Below are positions 48,049-59,155 of a DNA stretch of 64,000 nucleotides, in pieces. The stretch is from Acidovorax sp. KKS102 (GTDB taxonomy: Bacteria; Pseudomonadota; Gammaproteobacteria; Burkholderiales; Burkholderiaceae_C): the NCBI RefSeq assembly GCF_000302535.1, contig NC_018708.1, positions 620,001 through 684,000 on the forward strand, read 5' to 3'. The notes beneath the pieces were generated by a model. It was not told where the DNA came from. It made no database searches and worked only from the letters and a program-made list of their open reading frames with translations. Positions within the stretch are counted from its first letter, which is position 1. Each line of letters opens with the position of its first letter. The position numbers and the translations under genes were made by a program.

Positions 48049-49325
48049 GTGAAGATCTTTATCGCGCGTTCGAAGATAAATTTCGCGGCTCGCGAGATTT
48101 GATAAAATCGCGTCAACTGACATATCTACCATTTGTCCAGTCCCTCAGGTCGTACTATGCAACCGCAGAGGCCATCGACTTAGGGTGTGGCCGAGGGGAG
48201 TGGCTAGAAATATTAAAAGAATTTGGCTTCAGTGGCCATGGTGTAGACCTTGATCAGTCCATGTTGGCTGCGTGTCATGAGCGCGGCTTGAGTGTAACTA
48301 GGCAAGATGCTCTTTCAGCCCTCAGGGCTTTGCCGGATGAAAGCCAAGTCATTGTTTCAAGCTTTCATATGGTGGAGCACATCCAGTTTTCTGATCTTTG
48401 TTTGTTGATACAAGAGGCACTAAGGGTATTAAAGCCCGCAGGTTTGTTGATCCTTGAAACACCGAATCCGGAAAATATAAGTGTTGGGACTGTGGATTTT
48501 TATATTGACCCGACACATCAGAAACCTATTCCCCCGCAATTGCTTTCTTTTTTGCCAGAGTATTATGGATTTGCAAGAGTCAAAATAATTCGCCTGCAGG
48601 AAGAAAAGTCACTGGCTAGCAAGGCATGGATATCTCTGGGTGATGTGTTGCGTGGCGTGAGCCCGGACTACGCTGTAGTTGCCCAAAAGACCAATATCTT
48701 GTTGTCGGTCGACGGTATCAGCGATGCCTTTGGGCCGGGGTACGGAGTGACACTGGACGCGCTGGCTGGAAAATTTGACCAACAACTTCGCGAAGCCAGT
48801 GAATGCGCAGCATCGGCCCAGGCCCAGGCCCTGCAAGCCAGTGAATGCGCAGCATCGGCCCAGGCCCAGGCCCTGCAAGCCAGTGAATGCGCAGCATCGG
48901 CCCAGACCCAGGCCCAGCAGGCTAGCGAACGCGCCGCCAGTGCAGAGGCGGCACTGGCGGCGTTGCATCAAAGCAGGTCGTGGCGCCTGACTGCACCGCT
49001 TCGACTGGCGGGGCGAGTGTTCCGTTCGCTATTCCAGAAATTGAAATCTCTCAAACCAAGGTTGAAAAATGGAGCCAAGGTACTGCTGATGCGCGCAAGC
49101 CTCTATGTGAATCGGCACCCCCGGCTTAAACATGCTGCGCTGTTCGTTTTGGCCAGGTTCCCCGCCGTAAAAGAGCGCTTGAAAGCCGCCGCAGCGTCCA
49201 GGCCGGTGGTCTCTGTCTTGGAGCCTCCTGTTTCTGCTGATCTGGTACACCTCACTTCCCACGCACGCCAAATTTACTTCGATCTCAAAAATGCTATCGC
49301 GCGCAGCCAGCAGGAGCGTAACTAA
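48045..49325 (+). CDS. SAM methyltransferase with repeat-built coiled coil (WbdD-like chain terminator candidate)
   Basis: A 426-residue protein. Class I methyltransferase domain at about 35-200: motif I DLGCGRGEW (45-53), then VSSFHMVEHI and LKPAGLLILETPNPEN. No kinase domain follows, unlike E. coli O9a WbdD. Residues 251-305 form a predicted coiled coil built from 14-residue units (ASECAASAQAQALQ) encoded by 42-bp tandem repeats. Then comes SRSWRLTAPLRLAG and a basic amphipathic tail (FQKLKSLKPRLKNGAKVLLM) that could touch the membrane. Coupled to wzt and to the next glycosyltransferase (TAATG). I infer that it caps the chain by methylation and helps set its length. Confidence 0.8.
   Translation: MSEDLYRAFEDKFRGSRDLIKSRQLTYLPFVQSLRSYYATAEAIDLGCGRGEWLEILKEFGFSGHGVDLDQSMLAACHERGLSVTRQDALSALRALPDESQVIVSSFHMVEHIQFSDLCLLIQEALRVLKPAGLLILETPNPENISVGTVDFYIDPTHQKPIPPQLLSFLPEYYGFARVKIIRLQEEKSLASKAWISLGDVLRGVSPDYAVVAQKTNILLSVDGISDAFGPGYGVTLDALAGKFDQQLREASECAASAQAQALQASECAASAQAQALQASECAASAQTQAQQASERAASAEAALAALHQSRSWRLTAPLRLAGRVFRSLFQKLKSLKPRLKNGAKVLLMRASLYVNRHPRLKHAALFVLARFPAVKERLKAAAASRPVVSVLEPPVSADLVHLTSHARQIYFDLKNAIARSQQERN
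48795..48950 (+). repeat. In-frame 42-bp tandem repeat encoding two heptads per unit
   Basis: Two units at 48795-48836 and 48837-48878 appear identical. A third (48879-48920) differs at a few bases, and a partial, diverged fourth begins at 48921 (GCTAGCGAACGCGCCGCCAG). Each unit is 14 codons, so loss or gain of a unit keeps the reading frame and the coiled-coil register. Confidence 0.88.
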
Positions 49326-52300
49326 TGCGTATCGTCATCGACATGCAAGGCGCGCAAACCGAAAGCCGTTTCAGGGGCATTGGTCGCTACACCCTATCAT
49401 TCGCCCAGGCCATTGCGCGTAACCGCGGCGAGCACGAGGTGTTGCTGGCTCTAAGTGGTTTGTTCCCTGTCACTATTGATCCCATCCGCGCTGCTTTTGA
49501 AGGCCTGTTGCCACAAGAAAATATCCGTGTCTGGCACGCGCCAGGACCCGTTCGAGAGGCGCAATATCGGAACGATGCCCGCCGCGAGGTCGCTGAACTC
49601 CTTCGTGAAAGCTTCCTTGCCAGCTTGAATCCAGACGTGATTCACATCAGCAGTTTGTTTGAAGGCTATGTTGATGATGCGGTGACCAGCATAGGGCGTT
49701 TTGACCGAACCGCACGGGTGAGCGTTGCTCTGTATGACCTTATTCCGCTGCTGAACCCCGACCAGTACCTCAGGCCCAACCCTCAGTACGCCCGGTGCTA
49801 CCAGCGCAAAATTCATCACCTGAACAATGCGACAGTGTTGTTGTCCATTTCGGAGTTCACCCGGCAGGAAGGGTTGGCACATCTGAACCGGCCTGCAGAC
49901 ACCATCGTCAACGTCGCAACGGCTGCAGACCCCCTCTTTGGCCCTCTGCAAATTGATGAAGTGGCGGCGGCACAATTGCGTCAAAAATTCAGCGTCACCC
50001 GGCCCTTCGTCCTTTACACCGGCGGTGCTGACGAGCGCAAGAATTTGCCGCGCCTCGTTCGCGCCTATGCCGCGTTACCTGCGTCGTTGCGTGCTACCCA
50101 CCAGCTACTGCTGGCCGGGAAAATGTCTCCAGCGGACGTTGCGGTGCTTCAACAACACGCCAAGACAGCCGGTCTTAGGCCCGACGAACTGTGCTTGACC
50201 GGTTATGTTACCGATCAAGATCTCGCTTGGCTCTACAACCTGTGCGCGCTTTTCGTGTTCCCTTCTTGGCACGAGGGCTTCGGTTTGCCTGCGCTGGAGG
50301 CGATGGCCTGCGGCGCACCAGTCATTGGTGCCAACGCGTCGAGTTTGCCAGAAGTGATCGATCTGGAGACGGCATTGTTCGATCCCATGGATGTCAACGC
50401 CATCGCAGCCAAAATGGCTCAAGCGCTGCAAGATGAGGTTTTTCGTACCCGGTTGCGTGATCACGGTTTGCAACAGGCGCAGCGATTTTCTTGGGACCAG
50501 TCGGCCAAACGGGCCCTCAGTGCGTGGGAATCTCTTCCTGTATCAGACAGTAGGCTAAAGCGATCTGGTCCTTTGGTCGGCCCCAAGCCCAGGCTGGCGT
50601 ACGTATCTCCCTTGCCGCCGGAACGTACCGGCATTGCAGATTACAGTTCCGAACTGCTTCCCGCTCTGGCAGAGCACTACGACATCGAACTCGTGGTGGC
50701 ACAGGATAGAGTGGATGACTCTTGGGTCAACCAGCACAGTAAAGTGCGTGACGTGCCTTGGTTCCGGGCGCATGCCGGCGATTTTCACCGGGTGCTGTAT
50801 CAGGTCGGCAACTCCCCATTCCACCAGCACATGCTTGCTCTGCTGCGCGAGATCCCCGGGACCGTCGTGCTGCACGATTTCTATTTAAGTGGCCTTATGG
50901 CCTGGCTGGAGCTCCAGAATGGGGAAGACTGCCCTTGGACGCTAGCACTCTATGACAGCCATGGTTATGGCGCCGTGAAAGATCGATATCGCAACGCCGA
51001 AGCGGCAAAGCGGCACTACCCCGTCAATTGGCACATCTTGCAACATGCGCTGGGGGTCATTGTGCACTCCCGGTACTCGCAAAGCCTGGCGGGGCAATGG
51101 TATGGCACACAGTGCGAAGCGCCATGGGAAGTCATCCCCCACTTGCGTTCGCCGGCACAAAGCATTGACAAAGTGGCGGCGCGCCGGCAGCTTGGTTTCC
51201 ATACCGACGACTTCATCGTGTGCAGCTTTGGGTTTCTGGACAGTACCAAGCTCAACCATCGTTTGCTCCAGGCGTGGCTGGAAAGCGCTTTGGCGGGCGA
51301 CAAGCGTTGCCGCCTGGTATTCGTGGGCGAGAACCATGGAGGTGACTACGGCGTAACTCTCCTCAAGACAATACGGGAGGGAGGGTTTGGTGACCGCATC
51401 CGCATCACAGGCTTTGCTGCACCAGACATATTCCGGCAATACCTTGCTGTCGCCGATCTAGCTGTACAGTTGCGCAGCGACTCCCGCGGAGAAACTTCCG
51501 GTACGGTGTTGGATTGCATGAACTATGGGTTGCCCCTGGTCGTCAATGCCAGCGGCTCCATGGCGGAACTTGACCCCGAAGCAGTGTGCATGTTGCCCGA
51601 CGAGTTTTCCGATAGTGCGCTGGTACAGGCACTGGAAGCCATGTGGCGCAATCCCCAACGTCGGCAAGTCCAGGGTGATCGTGCAAGAACCATCATTCTT
51701 GAGCGTCATTCTCCTGAAGAGTGCGCAAGGCGCTACGCGGCCGCCATCGAGAGCTTTCATGAACGCCATATCACCAAAGTGCCCGCGCTGCTGGCCGCAG
51801 TCGCAGCGCAAAGCAGCCTTGCTAATGACGAGGCTGCGCTCATTCACTTGTCGCAAACGATCGCCAGCAATTTGCCATTGTCACGGCCTGCGAGGAGGCT
51901 CTTTCTGGATGTGAGTGCCACTTGCAGCCATGACCTCAAGACAGGCATCGAGCGCGTCGTTCGTGCACTCCTCATGGCGTTGCTACAGTCCCCCCCCATG
52001 GGCTACCGCATTGAGCCCGTATATCTTTCCAATGAAGGGGGTATATGGCATCACCGGTATGCTCGCAGCTACATGCTGGGCTTGCTGGACTGCCCTGTCG
52101 GCGTGCTCAAGGACGAGCGCCTGGAGCCACAAAACGGCGACGCCCTCTTGGTCCTGGATATTGCCGGCGATGCGTTGGTTCAGGCCGAGCGAGCCGGGGT
52201 CTTTCAGCAATACCGTAGCAACGGCGTTTCTCTGCATGCCGTTGTTTACGACTTGCTGCCGGTTCTCATGCCCCATGTCTTCCCCCCAGGTGCTCAGGAG

Positions 52301-53113
52301 AGTCACGCAAGTTGGCTTAGCGCAGTCTCCACCTTTGATGGTGCGGTTTGCATATCCAAAGCAGTTGCTGACGACCTCGAACGATGGCAGCAAGAGTGTG
52401 GCATTCATTTGCAACGCGGGCGCCCCTACCACATTGGGTGGTGGCACCTGGGTGCAGATGTTGTCAACTCTGTTCCAAGCCAGGGGCTGCCAGAAGACAG
52501 CGCAAAAGTGCTGGCATGTCTTCGCTCGCGTCCCAGTTTCCTTATGGTGGGCACTATCGAACCGCGTAAAGCGTATCTGCAAACACTCGAAGCCTTTGGC
52601 GCACTATGGGATCAGGGTCTCGACATCAACCTGGTCATCGTGGGACGAGAGGGCTGGAAAGGGGTGCCGCCCGAGGCGCGCCGGGACATCCCTGCAACCA
52701 TCCAGCAACTCTCGATGCACCCGCAGCGCGGTCAACGCTTGTTCTGGATTGATGGCGCCAGCGACGAATATCTGCAATCCATCTACAGCGCCAGCACCTG
52801 CTTGTTGGCAGCGTCGTACGGCGAGGGGTTTGGTCTTCCACTTATAGAGGCCGCTCTCCATGGGCTCCCCATACTGGCCAGGGATTTGCCGGTCTTCCGT
52901 GAGGTCGCGGGTTCGCATGCCAGCTACTTCCAGGCCAGTGCGGCACCAGAACTGGCCGCAGCCATACAGACATGGCTCAGTGCCTGCGAGCGTGGTGAGC
53001 ATGCACAATCCACCGGACTGCCTTGGCTGACTTGGTCTGAAAGCGCGGCCCAGTTGGCAGCCGTTTGTTTGGGTCAACCAGGAAACGCCGGGAGTCCTGA
53101 GGCAGGCTCATGA
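49325..53113 (+). CDS. Three-domain GT4 glycosyltransferase fusion
   Basis: A 1262-residue protein with three GT-B glycosyltransferase units: about 1-400 (starts MRIVIDMQGAQTESRFRGIG; EX7E motif in WHEGFGLPALEAMACG), about 419-830 (LAYVSPLPPERTGIADYSSE), and about 855-1260 (LFLDVSATCSHDLKTGIERV; EX7E in YGEGFGLPLIEAALHG). In the middle unit the motif region reads SRGETSGTVLDCMNYG, with Asp in place of the second Glu. Such multi-domain enzymes, like WbdA, polymerise the repeat unit of ABC-exported O-antigens. Coupled to the genes on both sides by short overlaps. Acts at the cytoplasmic face of the membrane. Confidence 0.88.
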   Translation: MRIVIDMQGAQTESRFRGIGRYTLSFAQAIARNRGEHEVLLALSGLFPVTIDPIRAAFEGLLPQENIRVWHAPGPVREAQYRNDARREVAELLRESFLASLNPDVIHISSLFEGYVDDAVTSIGRFDRTARVSVALYDLIPLLNPDQYLRPNPQYARCYQRKIHHLNNATVLLSISEFTRQEGLAHLNRPADTIVNVATAADPLFGPLQIDEVAAAQLRQKFSVTRPFVLYTGGADERKNLPRLVRAYAALPASLRATHQLLLAGKMSPADVAVLQQHAKTAGLRPDELCLTGYVTDQDLAWLYNLCALFVFPSWHEGFGLPALEAMACGAPVIGANASSLPEVIDLETALFDPMDVNAIAAKMAQALQDEVFRTRLRDHGLQQAQRFSWDQSAKRALSAWESLPVSDSRLKRSGPLVGPKPRLAYVSPLPPERTGIADYSSELLPALAEHYDIELVVAQDRVDDSWVNQHSKVRDVPWFRAHAGDFHRVLYQVGNSPFHQHMLALLREIPGTVVLHDFYLSGLMAWLELQNGEDCPWTLALYDSHGYGAVKDRYRNAEAAKRHYPVNWHILQHALGVIVHSRYSQSLAGQWYGTQCEAPWEVIPHLRSPAQSIDKVAARRQLGFHTDDFIVCSFGFLDSTKLNHRLLQAWLESALAGDKRCRLVFVGENHGGDYGVTLLKTIREGGFGDRIRITGFAAPDIFRQYLAVADLAVQLRSDSRGETSGTVLDCMNYGLPLVVNASGSMAELDPEAVCMLPDEFSDSALVQALEAMWRNPQRRQVQGDRARTIILERHSPEECARRYAAAIESFHERHITKVPALLAAVAAQSSLANDEAALIHLSQTIASNLPLSRPARRLFLDVSATCSHDLKTGIERVVRALLMALLQSPPMGYRIEPVYLSNEGGIWHHRYARSYMLGLLDCPVGVLKDERLEPQNGDALLVLDIAGDALVQAERAGVFQQYRSNGVSLHAVVYDLLPVLMPHVFPPGAQESHASWLSAVSTFDGAVCISKAVADDLERWQQECGIHLQRGRPYHIGWWHLGADVVNSVPSQGLPEDSAKVLACLRSRPSFLMVGTIEPRKAYLQTLEAFGALWDQGLDINLVIVGREGWKGVPPEARRDIPATIQQLSMHPQRGQRLFWIDGASDEYLQSIYSASTCLLAASYGEGFGLPLIEAALHGLPILARDLPVFREVAGSHASYFQASAAPELAAAIQTWLSACERGEHAQSTGLPWLTWSESAAQLAAVCLGQPGNAGSPEAGS

Positions 53114-54738
53114 AACACTTACTGCGTGCACATAGGTCACCCGAGAGCTTTGCCGGGCTGACCACAGTCTTGCTCCTGGCAGCCGCGTTCGTCTGGGTCA
53201 CCTTTGGTGAGTCTTTTCTGCGGGGGCAATCTACGTTCTGGCAAACAGATGCCCAGGACATCACCCAGTACATGGCCGGATTCAACCTGTACTTCTCGGC
53301 CCCTTGGCAGCATCCGCTGCTGGCTTTTAACAGCCTGAACTATCCCGAAGGAACCCGGGCCACGTTTGTCGACATCATCCCGCTGTACGCGCTATTTTTG
53401 AAAATTGTGGTTCCCTCCACCTGGGCACCATTCAACCCCTATGGCGCTTGGGTGGGAGTTTGCTTCGTCTTGCAGGCCATCGGCGCCTGGTGGGTAGCGC
53501 GCGAACTGCGTTCCGGTTCTTGGGCGTTCATGCTGGGGTTGCTGGCTTTGATGCTCATGACGCCTGCACTGCTCAACCGCATTGGCCACATATCGCTCAT
53601 GTCGCACTGGATTCTGGTGTTTGCCATTGCGCTTTACCTACGGGGGTGGCGGCGCAAGGCCATACCGATGGCTGGATGGATTCTGCTACTGACAAGTGCT
53701 TTCTATATCAATATCTACCTTTTTGTCATGGCGGCGGGCGTCTATGCAGCAGCTGCGGCATCGCTCATCCAGGCTCGCAGCATGCGTCATTGGTTGCACG
53801 TCTCAGGGCCGCTATGGGTCTTACTCATCAGTCTGCCATTGACTCTCTTGCCTTTGCCTCCGGGTGGCGTCACTCAGGAGTGGGGCTTTGGCTACTATTC
53901 CATGAATGTTCTTTCACCCTTCCTCGGAGGGCGCATTATCCAGTTGACGGCAGAAGTAGGACCTGGACAGTATGAAGGATTCAACTACTTGGGGCTGGGT
54001 CTTATCAGCGCCCTGGTGCTGGCATGTGGCAACTCAGCAAACCGCATATACGTCCATAGCTTGCTGCGCAGGCATTGGGCGCTCGGCCTATTGATCATAG
54101 GCTACAGTGTTTACGCCCTGTCCAACCAAATCTACATTGGTAGCGCACAGGTCGCCACAGTGTCCTACCCCGGTATTGCCAAAGCACTCACTTCACAGTT
54201 CAGGGTATCTGGGCGTTTCTTTTGGCCGGTTTTTTATGTGCTGTTGATTGGCGTTTGGTGGACGCTGTTCCATCGCAATGGGAAGCATCGGTTCCTATTC
54301 ATTGCCATCGCACTCACCGCAGTGCAAATGGCCGATCTCACTGGCGTTTATGCAAGCCTGCAATCCACATTAACTCGTCCAGCCGAGCGGCATCTTCAGC
54401 CGGCAGTATGGGACGCGGCAATACCTGCACATGTTAAAAATCTTTATTTCTACCCAAAATTCAAATGTGGGAAAACCCCAGCGCACGACAGCCTGCTGCC
54501 TGTCATGCACTATGTGTCGTTGCGGGGGCTTCACCTCAACACCGGGTATATCTCACGCTACACGCCTTTGTGTGACGACACTGCCCGTGAAATTGCCAGC
54601 TCTGATCCGCAAGAGGCTGCTTACGTATTTGTCCGCAGTGAGTTTGCTGGGCTGGAGGTCATCAAGCCCCTTCTCCCAGATTCGTCCACGGTGTGCCACG
54701 AAGTCGATTTCGCCTACATCTGTGTGGCACCCCGTTGA
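53110..54738 (+). CDS. Polytopic membrane protein, GT-C-like (GtrC-type candidate)
   Basis: A 542-residue protein with about ten membrane segments, for example TVLLLAAAFVWVTFG, MLGLLALMLMTPALL and PLWVLLISLPLTLLPLPPGG. After the first helix come the acidic motif FWQTDAQDITQY and YFSAPWQHPLLAFNSLNYPE, and a soluble C-terminal domain of about 110 residues. This is the layout of GT-C glycosyltransferases, which use polyprenyl-phosphate sugars in the periplasm. The next two genes encode GtrB- and GtrA-like proteins, so I suggest it is the serotype-specific transferase of a gtr module. I could not match it to a named family with certainty. Confidence 0.65.
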   Translation: MKHLLRAHRSPESFAGLTTVLLLAAAFVWVTFGESFLRGQSTFWQTDAQDITQYMAGFNLYFSAPWQHPLLAFNSLNYPEGTRATFVDIIPLYALFLKIVVPSTWAPFNPYGAWVGVCFVLQAIGAWWVARELRSGSWAFMLGLLALMLMTPALLNRIGHISLMSHWILVFAIALYLRGWRRKAIPMAGWILLLTSAFYINIYLFVMAAGVYAAAAASLIQARSMRHWLHVSGPLWVLLISLPLTLLPLPPGGVTQEWGFGYYSMNVLSPFLGGRIIQLTAEVGPGQYEGFNYLGLGLISALVLACGNSANRIYVHSLLRRHWALGLLIIGYSVYALSNQIYIGSAQVATVSYPGIAKALTSQFRVSGRFFWPVFYVLLIGVWWTLFHRNGKHRFLFIAIALTAVQMADLTGVYASLQSTLTRPAERHLQPAVWDAAIPAHVKNLYFYPKFKCGKTPAHDSLLPVMHYVSLRGLHLNTGYISRYTPLCDDTAREIASSDPQEAAYVFVRSEFAGLEVIKPLLPDSSTVCHEVDFAYICVAPR

Positions 54739-54752
54739 AAGCGATTACCAAT

Positions 54753-55690
54753 ATGGACGCCCGTAAAAAAATCTCCCTGGTTGCTCCCTTCTATAACGAA
54801 GAAAGCAACGTGCGACCCTTTCTGCAACAAGTCCATGCAGCCCTTGCGCCCGTACTGGGAACCTACGACCTGGAGATCATCTGTGTCAATGATGGCAGTC
54901 GCGACGGTACCCTGGAGGCACTCAGGGAGGCTCGCGAGCACCACCCACAGGTCAAAGTGATCGACTTCTCCCGCAACTTCGGCAAGGAAGCTGCCATTAC
55001 CGCCGGACTGGACTTTGCCACCGGTGATGCTGTGATCCCCATCGATTCCGACCTGCAGCACCCTCCAGAGCTCATTCTTGAAATGCTGGCGCATTGGGAG
55101 TCTGGTTTTGAGGTGGTGTTGGCTCGCCGTACCAGCCGTGAAACCGACCAAGCACTGCAGCGCCTGACGGCGCGGGCCTTTTATGAAGTAAGCCGCTACA
55201 TCTCCCATATCGAAATCCCAGCCGATGTGGGCGACTACCGCCTTATGGATCGCAAGGTGGTCGATGCCCTCAAGGCATTGCAGGAAAAGTGCCGCTTCAT
55301 GAAAGGCCTGTTTGCCTGGGTAGGTTTTCGCACTACGGTGGTGAACTATCGGGTTGTGCCCCGGGTCCATGGAAAATCGAGCTTTAACACTTGGAAACTC
55401 TGGAACTTTGCACTGGAAGGCATCACCAGCTTCAGCACGCTTCCACTACGGGTATGGACGTATCTGGGCGGGCTGGTGTCCCTTGGAGCTTTCGTCTACG
55501 CCGCGTACCTTATTGTCAAAACACTGGTCTTTGGGGTCGAAGTTCCAGGCTACGCCTCCCTCATGATCGTCATCTTGCTGGCTTCCGGCGTACAACTGAT
55601 CGGCATCGGCATACTAGGCGAATACTTGGGCCGTGTGTTCACTGAAGTCAAAAACCGTCCTGTGTATATCGTGCGCGAGGTGATTGGGCC

Positions 55691-55694
<4 letters not shown>
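54753..55694 (+). CDS. GtrB-like polyprenyl-phosphate glycosyltransferase (GT2)
   Basis: A 313-residue membrane GT2 enzyme of the DPM1/GtrB type. VAPFYNEESNVRPFLQQ, VNDGSRDGT and IDSDLQHPPELI give the nucleotide-sugar and metal sites, FSRNFGKEAAITAGL is typical, and two C-terminal membrane helices follow (LGGLVSLGAFVYAAYLI, IVILLASGVQLIGIGILGEY). It would transfer a sugar to undecaprenyl phosphate. ATG 54753 (MDARKKISLVAPFYN) was chosen. The gtrA-like gene overlaps by 4 nt. Confidence 0.9.
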
Positions 55695-58024
<2,330 letters not shown>

Positions 58025-58042
58025 CACAGCGCGGTTTGCGCC

Positions 58043-59155
58043 ATGTTGATTGGCATCGACGGGCGGCCCTTCTATGGGCCTGCGGCCGGCACAGGTCGCT
58101 ACGTAGGTGAACTTTGCCGTCAGCTGGACGGTCTGTTGCCGCATGCCAGGTTCAAAGTCTACGGCAACCGCAACATGCAGCTTCCCATCCGCAGCCCCCG
58201 CTGGGAAGCCCGAGGGGACAGCTCCGCGCTGTGGTCGCGGTTGCCTGCTAGCGCCTGGTATTTCGCGCGGGCTGGCCGCCTGGCCCAGCAGGATGGAGTG
58301 AACCTGTTCTGGGGTAGCGCCAACTTTCTTCCCCTTGGGCTGGGCCCGCATGTACCCGCCGTACTGACCGTGTACGACATGGTGCATCACCTCTATCCTC
58401 GCACCATGTCTTGCAGGCACCGCATAGCGTACAGCTTGTTCTTCCAAGCCGGGCTGCGCCGCGCCAACAGGATCATCGCCATTTCGCAAGGAACTTCGAA
58501 CCGCCTGCGGGAGCACTTTGGAGTACAAGCCCATGAAATCGTCAAACCCCAGGTGGGAGACAACTTCCATCGCCCCAGTCCCGAAGAAATAAGCGCGATA
58601 CGCGGTAGATACCGTCTCCCCGCGCACTTCCTGCTCTCTGTCTCCACCCTGGAGCCGCGCAAAAACCTGAGCACTCTCGTCCGTGCGCTGGTCGCATTGG
58701 CGCAATCGGGTCGCGCACCCGAGCTTGCGTTGGTACTGGTCGGTCAGCGGGGCTGGAAAAACAACCCCCTTCTGACGCAGTTGGCTGAAGCGCGCCAGAG
58801 TGGTGTCGCCATTGTCGAGCTGGGCTACGTGTCCGATGTCGATCTGCCCTCGCTGTATGCTGCAGCTGCGTGTGTGGTCATGCCGTCCTTGTACGAAGGC
58901 TTTGGTATGCCCATACTGGAAGCGCTGCACTGCGGCGCAACGGTGCTGGCGTCCGACACCCCCGAAACGCGCGAAGCAGGCGGACAGGCGGCCAACTACA
59001 CAGCACCCACCGAACGTCATTTGCAAGCCGCCATCGAACAACTGTGGAGCCAGCGGGCCACTGCATCCCTGGCCACATGCTCGCACCGTATCCCCCCCGC
59101 CAATTGGCGGCATGAGGCGGCCAAGATGGCCACCCTGTTCAGGCAACTGTCGTGA
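58043..59155 (+). CDS. GT4 glycosyltransferase (WbpY-like candidate)
   Basis: A 370-residue GT-B enzyme: MLIGIDGRPFYGPAAGTGRY at the start, TLEPRKNLSTLVRAL, and the EX7E motif in YEGFGMPILEALHCG, then DTPETREAGG. It belongs to the RfaB/GT4 group common in mannan and rhamnan synthesis, similar in layout to WbpY. The following transferase overlaps by 4 nt (GTGA). Donor is probably GDP-D-rhamnose or GDP-mannose from the local pathway, inferred. Confidence 0.88.
   Translation: MLIGIDGRPFYGPAAGTGRYVGELCRQLDGLLPHARFKVYGNRNMQLPIRSPRWEARGDSSALWSRLPASAWYFARAGRLAQQDGVNLFWGSANFLPLGLGPHVPAVLTVYDMVHHLYPRTMSCRHRIAYSLFFQAGLRRANRIIAISQGTSNRLREHFGVQAHEIVKPQVGDNFHRPSPEEISAIRGRYRLPAHFLLSVSTLEPRKNLSTLVRALVALAQSGRAPELALVLVGQRGWKNNPLLTQLAEARQSGVAIVELGYVSDVDLPSLYAAAACVVMPSLYEGFGMPILEALHCGATVLASDTPETREAGGQAANYTAPTERHLQAAIEQLWSQRATASLATCSHRIPPANWRHEAAKMATLFRQLS

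Noticed and set aside
48795..48950. Tandem repeats considered as a CRISPR or VNTR array
   Set aside because: Units are contiguous, without spacers, and lie in frame inside a gene; they are coiled-coil-coding repeats.
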